Positions 18,729-26,180 of a stretch of 64,000 bases of DNA are shown piece after piece (the stretch's first letter is position 1; each line of letters opens with the position of its first letter). Position numbers and translations under genes: made by a program. The notes beneath the pieces were generated by a model. That model saw only the letters and a program-made list of their open reading frames with translations. It did no database searches and was not told the DNA's origin. This DNA comes from Bacillota bacterium (lineage in GTDB: Bacteria > Bacillota > Negativicutes > Sporomusales > Sporomusaceae), in NCBI GenBank assembly GCA_023443285.1, contig JAEZVB010000137.1, positions 10,110-74,109 on the forward strand. The letters are read 5' to 3'.

Positions 18729-19038
18729 TATTCAGCCTCCTTAAATTCTTCCTCCGGTTCTTGCCATCCACGACATTATGTAGCGTGCAAGTACCACCTC
18801 AGAGAGTTCTTCTTCCATAAATTTTTAAATACTTCGCTAAAATGCCGTCCCTATGGAGGGCATCTAGATTTGTCATTATTGTAGCAAGCCATTGTGAATA
18901 TCTTATGAATATGTTTTGAAGAAATTATGTGTTTTTACGAGTGATCAATTTTATTGGTGGGCTTGGGTACTATCTATCCGAATAATAATCTCGCTCCTTG
19001 AAATAATAGAATGGAGACTAAATTGGGAGGAGAATACC
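18729..19038. other. Divergent intergenic region between efflux operon and copper-binding protein
   Basis: About 310 bases separating two divergently transcribed metal-handling units, so promoters for both should lie here. A small GGCAT/ATGCC hairpin is present near 18841-18862. I could not identify a convincing -35/-10 pair or a copper-sensor operator. Confidence 0.4.
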
Positions 19039-19383
19039 ATGCCTACAGTATTAAACGCTCCCAACAAAATGCAGACTTGCATTGATGCTTGCACTGGTTG
19101 TATGCAAGCTTGCGAAGAATGTTTGTCTTTGTGCCTACAAGAAGCTGATGTCCAGGCAAGATCTCACTGTATCAATATGCTCCGTGATTGTATTGACATC
19201 TGCGCTATGTCTGCACAATATATGGCTCGCGGAAGCCAGCACAGCAAACAGTTATGCTCTCTCTGCGCAACGATTTGTGATGTGTGCGCCAGTGACTGCG
19301 CACAATTCAAAGACCCGCATTGCCAACAATGCGCTGACGCCTGCAAATCATGTGCAGCAGAATGCAGGAAAATGGCTCAATAG
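19039..19383 (+). CDS. Four-helix-bundle copper-binding protein (Csp/DUF326-like)
   Basis: The 114-residue protein contains 19 cysteines, mostly as CxxxC or CxxC on successive helix turns (TCIDACTGC, CEECLSLC, LCSLCATIC, CADACKSC). This is the pattern of the DUF326/Csp copper-storage family, which binds many Cu(I) ions inside a four-helix bundle. There is no signal peptide, so it is likely cytosolic. ATG 19039 is chosen for its GGGAGGAG site; the longer frame back to 18916 is not supported. The divergent Cus-type operon fits a copper detoxification role. Confidence 0.85.
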   Translation: MPTVLNAPNKMQTCIDACTGCMQACEECLSLCLQEADVQARSHCINMLRDCIDICAMSAQYMARGSQHSKQLCSLCATICDVCASDCAQFKDPHCQQCADACKSCAAECRKMAQ

Positions 19384-19443
19384 CAATAAAAAAACCGCCT
19401 GCGGCAATGTCATTAAGTTAAGGCCAAATGAATGAGTTCCGCA

Positions 19444-19483
19444 AAATAACCGGGTATGAAAAAACGTGCCCGGTTATTTTTTT
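19444..19483 (+). terminator. Terminator after the copper-binding protein gene
   Basis: AAATAACCGGG and CCCGGTTATTT form an 11-bp stem, followed by a T-run. Confidence 0.8.
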
Positions 19484-19549
19484 GTACAAAAAGTTTGACA
19501 ATCCTAGATTATATCAATTCCATTAGGAAAAAATATTTATAAATGAGAC

Positions 19550-19580
19550 TTGACTTCGAGTTAACTCAAGGCTGTAAGAT
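19550..19580 (+). promoter_or_regulatory. MerR-type promoter upstream of DUF362 pseudogene
   Basis: TTGACT (19550-19555), a 19-base spacer with dyad CGAGTTAACTCAAG, then TAAGAT (19575-19580). It shares spacing and operator core with the promoter at 11954-11984 and probably responds to the same regulator. Confidence 0.68.
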
Positions 19581-19626
19581 GAAGTGGCTACTTTAAGATG
19601 CTTAAATTAGAAAGGAGAATACATAC

Positions 19627-20419
19627 ATGTCCAGTAAAGTATATTTTGTAAACCTTAGAGCGCGGCAGTGACGGCTTTATTAACCCGGTTTTTGTGCGAC
19701 AAGTGGTAGATAAAATAAAAGAAAATGGCTCAAAACCTTTCTTAACCGATACGAACACGCTGTATTCGGGAAGCCGGCATAACTCGGTTGATCATTTACT
19801 GACCGCACTAGAGCATGGTTTTGACTATACGGTTACAGGAGCCCCCATTATCATAGCTGATGGATTGCGCAGCGAAAGCATGACGGAAGTACAGATTGAT
19901 AAAAAACACTTTAGTAAGGTAAAACTGGCTACAGACATTGTCAGTGCGAGCAGCATGATTGTATTGTCTCACTTTAAGGGTCATGAGATGGCTGGCTTTG
20001 GCGGTGCTATCAAAAATCTAGCTATGGGCGGAGCACCGGCACTTGGAAAAAAAGAACAGCATGCCCTTAAGATTGTAGTCGATCAAGAGAAATGCGTTGG
20101 CTGTTCAAAATGCAGTGCCGTTTGTCCGGAAACGGCTATTAGCATGAGTGAAAAGAAAGCAAACATATCCCCAGATGCCTGTATTGGCTGCGGCAGTGTT
20201 TAACTGTTTGTCCTGTTAAGGCCAATGGAATGGACTGGGCAACAGATCTGGCGGCTTTCCTTGAACGCATGACAGAATACGGTTATGGTGTTCATAAGAC
20301 CCATGAGACACGCATTGGTTATATGAACTTTTTACTCAATATCACCCCTGACTGTGATTGTGCGTCATGGAGAAGAAATTGGCATGGGCAGCCGCGATTA
20401 TGAATTAATTACCCTGTAG
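19627..20419 (+). pseudogene. Decayed DUF362-family ferredoxin-like protein
   Basis: The ATG at 19627 with a good site begins MSSKVYFVNLRA, but the frame stops after 14 codons. The downstream part resumes in another frame (from about 19669) with VRQVVDKIKENGSKPFLTD, HFKGHEMAGFGGAIKNL and the cluster motif CVGCSKCSAVCPE. A stretch of the N-terminus appears deleted. A second shift follows CIGCGSV near 20202; the frame then continues CPVKANGMDWATDLAAFLE to a further junction near 20364, where another portion is missing before the C-terminal end EEIGMGSRDYELITL. At least three lesions make a functional product very unlikely. Confidence 0.82.
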
Positions 20420-20424
20420 TAATT

Positions 20425-20468
20425 GAAAAAACCACGTCTTACATTTATATGAATTGTAAGACGTGGTT
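20425..20468. terminator. Bidirectional terminator
   Basis: AACCACGTCTTACA and TGTAAGACGTGGTT form a perfect 14-bp stem. A T6 run follows on the minus strand and a T-rich tract on the plus strand. It separates the converging DUF362 pseudogene and oxidoreductase gene. Confidence 0.85.
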
Positions 20469-20479
20469 ATTGTATTGTT

Positions 20480-21136
20480 TTAACCGAAATATTTTTCTTT
20501 GGCACATTTCCAAATTGCTTTGCCTGTTAGTGCAATAATACCTTCTTTTGTTTTGACGGAATTTATCATAGCTTGAGCCAATACTTTTGTCGGCAGTGGT
20601 TTTTGAGAGCGAAAAAATCCCATCTTATTAAAAAACTGTATGGCTTTCAATCCGATAACTTCAAGTGTTCTATCACTATTTTTCCGTATCAATACAGGCG
20701 GGTTAAAGATTGACAGCTTGGTAAATCCTAAAGTCTTTACAGCTTCTTCTAACTGCCCTTTCATCCTTGAATAATAAAAAATAGAATTTGGCGATGAATA
20801 ACCGGAAGATACCAGTACATAATTATTCACATTGTTTTCTCTGGCTATTTTTGCAAACTGGAATTGATAATCGTAATCAATTTTCCATTGAGCTTTTTTA
20901 CTTCCCGCCGCTTTAAGAGTAGTTCCTAAACACGAAAATAAAACATCGCCCTTCACTAACTGTTTCCATTGTTCTGGCTTGTCAAAGTCAATAACATGTA
21001 TCTTTAATTTTTCATGTTGAACTCCCAGATCACGCCTAACAAAAATATCTACCTGATAAAAAGAATCGTCTTTTAATAACAAATTCAGTAAGTCTTTACC
21101 TGTGGCTCCCGTTGCTCCTACTAATAACGCGTACAT
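20480..21136 (-). CDS. NAD(P)-binding atypical SDR oxidoreductase (HTATIP2/TIP30-like)
   Basis: A 218-residue Rossmann protein with N-terminal LLVGATGATGKDLL (nucleotide-binding loop), LFSCLGTT after beta-4, and YVLVSSGYSS then YYSRMKGQLE, which carries the YxxxK-like pair of atypical short-chain dehydrogenases. The FNPPVLIR segment is typical of the HTATIP2 group. The substrate is unknown. It is monocistronic, with GGAG just before the ATG. Confidence 0.8.
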   Translation of the reverse strand: MYALLVGATGATGKDLLNLLLKDDSFYQVDIFVRRDLGVQHEKLKIHVIDFDKPEQWKQLVKGDVLFSCLGTTLKAAGSKKAQWKIDYDYQFQFAKIARENNVNNYVLVSSGYSSPNSIFYYSRMKGQLEEAVKTLGFTKLSIFNPPVLIRKNSDRTLEVIGLKAIQFFNKMGFFRSQKPLPTKVLAQAMINSVKTKEGIIALTGKAIWKCAKEKYFG

Positions 21137-21307
21137 TTTCTCCTCCTCATCACAACGGTGACGTTATAATTCGTTAACTTGCCTATTACAAATGTTATTT
21201 AACACTTTCCCAACAATGGGAATAGTATACCAGTTATTATCGGCAAAATATTGTATATTTTACTTAAGAGAGTAGGTAAGTTACTATATATGATAGAACG
21301 CGTAAGT

Positions 21308-21335
21308 AAAGGGGATGTTGGTTTTACATCCCTTT
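21308..21335 (-). terminator. Putative terminator after the small ORF
   Basis: GGGATGT/ACATCCC stem with a 7-base loop downstream of the 40-residue ORF; only a weak T tract follows. Confidence 0.4.
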
Positions 21336-21355
21336 AGATAACGATAATTGTTTTC

Positions 21356-21478
21356 TTAGAACCCTAATTTATGTTTCATTTCTCCAGGATCAGAGACTTG
21401 AAATGCTACTGGTTGTGGATTCTGCAAATCAAAATACTCACCTGGTTTGGACAAGCCAAAGTAGGTGGGCGTCTTCAT
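21356..21478 (-). CDS. Small hypothetical protein (40 aa)
   Basis: An ATG at 21478 with a GGAG site 5 bases upstream opens a 40-codon frame beginning MKTPTYFGLSKPGEYFDLQN. It follows the CBO0543-family gene by 27 bases in the same direction and precedes a hairpin. No family is recognised. The amino-acid composition is soluble-protein-like, with no membrane segment. The call rests on the ribosome binding site and position only. Confidence 0.45.
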   Translation of the reverse strand: MKTPTYFGLSKPGEYFDLQNPQPVAFQVSDPGEMKHKLGF

Positions 21479-21505
21479 TGGTTCTCCATCTTGGCTTAAA
21501 AGGAG

Positions 21506-22045
21506 TTATTTGTCATCCTTGTCTGCAGAATCATTTGGTAATGGTTTAGAGGCTGCTGGCTGTAAGAGCACTGAAGCGTCCGTTTTCTCCGAATAGTCGC
21601 AGGCGCCTTCCTGCCACATATGGAAACGGTACACAAGCAAATTTATTATTGTTGAGAAGGTACAAGCTATTATCCCGGCATAGGCTGGCCAACTCATAAT
21701 TCCTCTGTCGGCAAACCAAGGGAGAAGCAAAAAGAAAAAAGCTATATTTCCAGCGATTTCAATTAAAATATAATACCCAAATCGTCCATAAGTATATTTT
21801 AAAACCCACATCGGTATTATTACGTCAACCGACTCAGTGAAGGGTGTGAAAACACCTAATAAAGGATAGATGGTTTCCTGAAAATACCACCAATCATTTG
21901 CAACCCCTGCTTCTTGTAAAATCATAAGCAAGAATGAACTAAATAATCCGGCAGGAATATATCGTCTAATGTCGTCTTTTTTCATAAGGAAAAGACTTAG
22001 CCAAGGGACAATAAACATAGTCCATAATAGTACCTGATTACTCAT
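21506..22045 (-). CDS. CBO0543-family membrane protein
   Basis: About 179 residues with five hydrophobic segments and the features seen in the CBO0543 family of Firmicute membrane proteins (KKDDIRRYIPAGLFSS, WWYFQETIYPLLG). The function of the family is unknown. The ATG at 22045 has AAGGAG 6 bases upstream, better than the TTG two codons earlier. The C-terminal 35 residues are hydrophilic and probably cytosolic. Confidence 0.75.
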   Translation of the reverse strand: MSNQVLLWTMFIVPWLSLFLMKKDDIRRYIPAGLFSSFLLMILQEAGVANDWWYFQETIYPLLGVFTPFTESVDVIIPMWVLKYTYGRFGYYILIEIAGNIAFFFLLLPWFADRGIMSWPAYAGIIACTFSTIINLLVYRFHMWQEGACDYSEKTDASVLLQPAASKPLPNDSADKDDK

Positions 22046-22166
22046 CAGCAACTCCTTTCGGCATCTGACATATTAGACATATATTATTAGATGGTTGCTT
22101 ATAAAATATACAAGCCATTTCTATAAAATGAAATACAACATAATCAGCTAAAGATTTCACCAAAAG

Positions 22167-22392
22167 TTATTTCTCGATAAACCACTTACCTCATCACAAA
22201 ATAAATATACTTCCTTACCGGCAATGTGACAGGTATACCTTATCCTCTGTAAACCAGCCTTTAGTGAGGCCGCTTGGCAAATATCTAACGCAATCGTTGG
22301 AAATTTCCGGCCGTCTTCCACAGCAAGGAAATCGGCCGGATTCTTCCTTCTTTGTCGTGTTGGGCTACTACTTCTACATGTACCTTCCCCAC
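22167..22392 (-). pseudogene. Decayed small conserved hypothetical gene
   Basis: A GTG at 22392 starts GKVHVEVVAQHDKEGRIRPI. A one-base loss near 22325 (TGG-AAGAC where TGGGAAGAC would keep the frame) moves the sense frame to EDGRKFPTIALDICQAASLK and ITCH-like IRYTCHIAGKEVYLFCDE. A second one-base loss near 22188 then gives the natural-looking end KWFIEK-stop. Joining the three frames gives a ~75-residue protein resembling a small conserved Firmicute protein I recall only vaguely, so the family name is withheld. It lies just downstream of gmhB on the same strand. Confidence 0.6.
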
Positions 22393-22422
22393 AACTACCT
22401 AAAATAAGATATCGGTTGGAAT

Positions 22423-22995
22423 CTATTCCTCTAATATATATTTTGTTACAGCTTCATAGAGGTTAGCCGCTCTTGTAGTGTCTGAAGCAACATACTTTTC
22501 TTCATGGCTTCCGTGTCCGGTACGTACAAAGATGGGTTTTACACCAGCAGCGCGACCTGCTTCTACATCACTATTATGATCTCCTACCATATAAGAGTTT
22601 TCAATATCAATCCCCCACTCGTCAGCAGCCTTTAGAAGCAAACCGGCCGAAGGCTTTCGACAGTCACAAGACGTCTTATATTGACCAATACCAAGTTTCG
22701 GATGATGTGGACAATAATAAAAAGCATCAATACAAGCACCGTATTGGTTTAATTTTGCCATAAGCCAGTTGTGCAGTTCATTTACTTGTTCTTCGCTGAA
22801 ATGTCCCAGCGCAATACCCGCTTGGTTGGAAATAACAAACACTCGATACCCGGCCTTATTTAGTAATCGAATGGCTTCAATAGAACCCTGCTCAAACTCA
22901 AAGTCCTCCGGTCGATAGAAATAGCCTTTATCAACATTAATTGTACCATCACGATCTAAAAATACAGCAACCTGCTTGTTTTTAAAATTACTCAT
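22423..22995 (-). CDS. gmhB: D-glycero-D-manno-heptose 1,7-bisphosphate 7-phosphatase (GmhB-type HAD phosphatase)
   Basis: HAD-superfamily phosphatase. The nucleophile motif is FLDRDGTIN near residue 12, followed by VISNQAG (motif II), a zinc-binding loop CPHHP with CDCRKP, and YMVGDHNSDVEAG (motif IV). Length (190 aa) and the Cys/His loop match GmhB, which removes the C7 phosphate in ADP-heptose synthesis for lipopolysaccharide. The related histidinol phosphatase is an alternative. A heptose enzyme fits a diderm host. Confidence 0.85.
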   Translation of the reverse strand: MSNFKNKQVAVFLDRDGTINVDKGYFYRPEDFEFEQGSIEAIRLLNKAGYRVFVISNQAGIALGHFSEEQVNELHNWLMAKLNQYGACIDAFYYCPHHPKLGIGQYKTSCDCRKPSAGLLLKAADEWGIDIENSYMVGDHNSDVEAGRAAGVKPIFVRTGHGSHEEKYVASDTTRAANLYEAVTKYILEE

Positions 22996-23103
22996 AAATA
23001 ACTTATTTCTTCCTTCCTATTTTGCTACCTTTAGTATGTTTAAAAAGATTCCAAAAAATCAAGAGCCTCCGTCCTGTACGACCATGTACAGCGGTAAAGG
23101 CAA

Positions 23104-23153
23104 AGAGGCCGTCTTAAAAGGTCAAAAACCTTTAAGACGGCCTCTTTCTGTAC
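23104..23153 (-). terminator. Terminator after the Mrp/NifX-like gene
   Basis: AGAGGCCGTCTTAAAAGGT and ACCTTTAAGACGGCCTCT form an 18-bp near-perfect stem with a short loop, downstream of the minus-strand gene ending at 23198. The stem could also serve the plus strand. Confidence 0.7.
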
Positions 23154-23197
23154 ATACTTTCCTAACTTCAGCAGCGACGCTCAAGTTCCAGACTAAT

Positions 23198-24406
23198 TTA
23201 ATTATGACAACCATGCTCATGTTCGTGACATGAATCGCCCGAATCAACAAGTGAGCCTGCAAGCCAGGTAAGAGCGACTGTTTTTACATCGCCGGAACAT
23301 CCGCGTACCACTTCAATTCCTGCGTTGTTTAACACATTAACCGCCCCTTCTCCCATATTGCCTGCTAGCATAACCTTAACGCCTATTGCAGCGAGTGTTT
23401 GTGCAATATTGGATTTGCAGCCACAGCCTACCGGTGACTCAATAGTTTCCTGCGCAATGATTGCCTTAGCATTCTTATCCACAGTGAAAACAGTAAAATA
23501 CTCACAATGTCCAAAATGATTGTCAATAAGATTCTCACGTGATGGTAATGCAATTTTCATAGTATTATCCGCCTCTTTCTTTTCATTTGCAATATTCTGG
23601 AGCAGTCGATTGACAATATGTTGCATTTCTTCTTTGATATTGCTTGTCAAACTGTCTATCGTTTGGCCTGCATCACCAGCAGTTACAACACTGGGATCAA
23701 CAGGCAGGCTCCCTAGAAAAGGAATATTGTGAGCAACAGCCGTCCTTTCGCCGCCACCGGCTTTGAATATAGCATGCGTGCTCCCGCATGTAGGGCAAAC
23801 AAAGCCACTAAAATTTTCAATAATCCCCAGGATTGGCAAATTGACTTTATGACAGAACTGAATGGATTTACGAACATCTGCTAAAGAAATTTCTTGTGGT
23901 GTTGTTACAATAACCGCCTGACATCCCTTAACTGTTTGCGCTATAGTTAGGGGTTCATCACCAGTTCCGGGAGGGCTGTCAATAATAAGATAATCAAGCG
24001 GACCCCAATTCACATCTGATAGGAACTGACGTATGATGCCGATCTTGGCCGGTCCGCGCCAGATAAGTGGTGAATCAGGATTATCCAACAAGCCCTGAAT
24101 GGATACTATCTCTAAATTTTCAGTAAATAAGTGTGGTTGGATTTGTTCGCCAATAATATTAAGTCTGAGCCCAACAAGCCCAAAGAGTCCCGAAATGCTT
24201 GGGCCATGAACATCCACATCAAGTAAGCCAACCTTATAGCCTTGGTTACTCAAAAACACAGCCAAATTTGCTGCCACTGTGCTTTTGCCAACTCCCCCTT
24301 TGCCGCTCATCACGACAATTTTGTGATCCACCTGTTGCAAGAATTGATTAATTTTTTGACTTTGCTCATCAAAACTTGGATCCTTTGCTGCTCCACTACA
24401 AGACAT
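23198..24406 (-). CDS. Mrp/NBP35-type Fe-S carrier ATPase fused to a NifX/NifB-like cofactor-binding domain
   Basis: Residues about 25-270 are an Mrp/NBP35 P-loop ATPase (deviant Walker A GKGGVGKST, DVDVHGPS, IDSPPGTGDEP, and the bridging-cluster motif CPTC). Residues about 283-385 form a dinitrogenase iron-molybdenum cofactor-type domain (IALPSRENLIDNHFGHCEYF, GCGC, and LNNAGIEVVRGC). The tail HEHEHGCHN is His-rich and may bind metal. The ATPase assembles and delivers Fe-S clusters; the fused domain suggests carriage of an Fe-S or metal cofactor. It follows the DUF134 gene, a recurrent neighbour of such proteins. Confidence 0.88.
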   Translation of the reverse strand: MSCSGAAKDPSFDEQSQKINQFLQQVDHKIVVMSGKGGVGKSTVAANLAVFLSNQGYKVGLLDVDVHGPSISGLFGLVGLRLNIIGEQIQPHLFTENLEIVSIQGLLDNPDSPLIWRGPAKIGIIRQFLSDVNWGPLDYLIIDSPPGTGDEPLTIAQTVKGCQAVIVTTPQEISLADVRKSIQFCHKVNLPILGIIENFSGFVCPTCGSTHAIFKAGGGERTAVAHNIPFLGSLPVDPSVVTAGDAGQTIDSLTSNIKEEMQHIVNRLLQNIANEKKEADNTMKIALPSRENLIDNHFGHCEYFTVFTVDKNAKAIIAQETIESPVGCGCKSNIAQTLAAIGVKVMLAGNMGEGAVNVLNNAGIEVVRGCSGDVKTVALTWLAGSLVDSGDSCHEHEHGCHN

Positions 24407-24520
24407 TGTAAATCCAGCTCCTTCATGTTTCCCATTTTATTATTTTTTAGAAAGAATGGTTCGCTATAACCCAGACTTCCAACGTGTTTTTTAAATTGCG
24501 TCATTTCCCGTACTATATTA

Positions 24521-24901
24521 TCATTCACTTTGATTATCATCTTCTAATAGATTTCGTACCCCTCTATGTCTGCGACAGCCACCACAATTACACGTATTTT
24601 CATGGCCGTCACACAGATGATAGTCTCCGCCTTCTATTCTCAGTACTTTTCCGTTCACTAACACTTCCGCCAGTTTTTTTCTCGCATCATTGTAAATACG
24701 TTGAACTGTAGTACGTGCGATCCTCATTTGTTCTGCGCACTCTTCTTGCGTAAACGCTTCTAAGTCAACCAAACGTATCGTTTCATACTCGTCAACACTC
24801 ATAGCAACGAAGTGTTCCGGATTATTTGGCCCGTTAAGTGGTCCAAATCGGTTTCGTTCCGGCAAACAGCAAACTTTTCTGCATTTTCGAGGTCTTGGCA
24901 T
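24521..24901 (-). CDS. DUF134-family helix-turn-helix protein
   Basis: Starts MPRPRKCRKVCCLP and contains ETIRLVDLEAFTQEECAEQM followed by an HTH (ARTTVQRIYNDARKKLAE), the standard DUF134 pattern. Cysteine clusters at both ends (CRKVCC; CNCGGCRR) could hold a metal or Fe-S cluster. It is probably a transcription factor linked to the Mrp/NifX-like gene 114 bases downstream. A strong promoter inside a long inverted repeat lies about 120 bases upstream, suggesting autoregulation. Confidence 0.85.
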   Translation of the reverse strand: MPRPRKCRKVCCLPERNRFGPLNGPNNPEHFVAMSVDEYETIRLVDLEAFTQEECAEQMRIARTTVQRIYNDARKKLAEVLVNGKVLRIEGGDYHLCDGHENTCNCGGCRRHRGVRNLLEDDNQSE

Positions 24902-24987
24902 AATTCATTCACCTCAATTTTCTGTGTTAGAACTACGAAACAGTCAAGTTGCTTAGTAATTATTTCTTTATTTGTTGTTCTTATTAC

Positions 24988-25051
24988 GCATTATTGACAT
25001 ATGACATTTATTCTTTTATTATATCTCCTTTTGGACATATGTCAATAATGC
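24988..25051 (-). promoter_or_regulatory. Sigma-A promoter inside a 16-bp perfect inverted repeat
   Basis: The arms 24988-25003 and 25036-25051 are exact reverse complements (GCATTATTGACATATG) spaced by 32 bases. On the minus strand TTGACA (25040-25045), 16 bases, TATAAT (25018-25023) is a near-ideal promoter aimed at the DUF134 gene. Each arm contains GACATATG, the likely operator half. On the plus strand the mirror TTGACA with TATTAT is weaker and points at no gene. Confidence 0.75.
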
Positions 25052-25085
25052 AAAAAAAAGAGAATCCGAAGATGCAGCATGAATG

Positions 25086-26180
25086 TTAATTATGCACTTT
25101 TTCTCCAACGTATTGTCTTCGCTTAATGCAGTCAACAAATGCCTCAATCCTGGTAAGAATGCCAACATCGCTAGCATGTTCATCTATACTCAAGGATAGC
25201 ACAGGCAAGTTAAAGTCTGCTGCAATATTTTTAAGTGCATATTGAGCTACCACCTCAGGCATGCAGCCAAAGGGGTATATATGTATAACCCCAGCATAGC
25301 CTTTTTGGGCACACCCCAATGTTGTGCCGACAGATTTTAGGCCGTCTCCACCCACATGATGGTTGAGATAAGGTTTTGCCTGCTTTTGATAAGCTTTCTC
25401 TTCATTATATAGTCCTAGTCCACTTAGTAAAGTATTAGTATAAACCCAGTCCCCGGTATAAATGAATTTTTTGACTTCAACGCCTTGTTTCACTAATACA
25501 TCTTCAATGTAATGATTCACATAAGGTTCTAGCAACAGATATAATTCCCCGACTAAGGCAACCTTGGGGGGCTCCAGACCTGTATCAACTCCAAAGGACT
25601 GCAGTATATCTAGAATCTTATCCCTTTTGCAATGAATATCGGAGAATGTCCGGCAGTTGGCAAATTCTCCGATAGAATTATTAGCTATATCAATAATGAT
25701 GTCCGGCGCATGAGACCTCGAGCCATACCTACTTTTAGCCTCGTTTATGGCATCAAGAGCCTGCAGCGACTTCACAGCCACAGCAAGCTGTTTCAAAATA
25801 GCCGTATGTCCTGCATTAGGAACCGTTTTGCGTAGGAACTGGTATATCGATCTAAATAAGTTATTGGTATCGATCGCATAGAATTGGATATTCTTTCGCT
25901 TTGATAACTGAATCTTTTGTATAGCATTGTAGAAGCCTAAACGACACTTTCCCGCGCCACACACACTAACGAAGGTATCTGCGCCGCGATCCATACTCTC
26001 CAAAAAATTCCCCATTGTAATTTTGTAAGGTAGGCAAACACCCTCCGGTGAATACATGGAGCCAAGTTCAACCGTATTCTTCGTAATCGGCGGCGTTTTT
26101 ACAACTTCTATACCAAGACTTGTCAGCATGTTAGTAACTGGAATACTAAGATATCCCATGTGGGGAAAGGATACTTTCAA
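25086..26180 (-). CDS. Acyl-CoA dehydratase activase-related protein (COG3581-like)
   Basis: A 364-residue protein of the group related to 2-hydroxyglutaryl-CoA dehydratase activases and HgdB/C-like subunits (SVCGAGKCRLGFY, GVCLPYK, IYPFGCMPE, SIDEH). Conserved Cys residues could bind a [4Fe-4S] cluster. The start is TTG 26180 with GGAGG upstream, overlapping the end of the preceding gene by 4 bases. It pairs with the COG3580-like gene. No BadF/HgdC-type ATPase is in the window, so the substrate is unknown. Confidence 0.78.
   Translation of the reverse strand: MKVSFPHMGYLSIPVTNMLTSLGIEVVKTPPITKNTVELGSMYSPEGVCLPYKITMGNFLESMDRGADTFVSVCGAGKCRLGFYNAIQKIQLSKRKNIQFYAIDTNNLFRSIYQFLRKTVPNAGHTAILKQLAVAVKSLQALDAINEAKSRYGSRSHAPDIIIDIANNSIGEFANCRTFSDIHCKRDKILDILQSFGVDTGLEPPKVALVGELYLLLEPYVNHYIEDVLVKQGVEVKKFIYTGDWVYTNTLLSGLGLYNEEKAYQKQAKPYLNHHVGGDGLKSVGTTLGCAQKGYAGVIHIYPFGCMPEVVAQYALKNIAADFNLPVLSLSIDEHASDVGILTRIEAFVDCIKRRQYVGEKVHN

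Noticed and set aside
24310..24540. 76-codon minus-strand frame overlapping the Mrp/NifX gene start
   Set aside because: Out of frame with two well-supported genes, with no family match.
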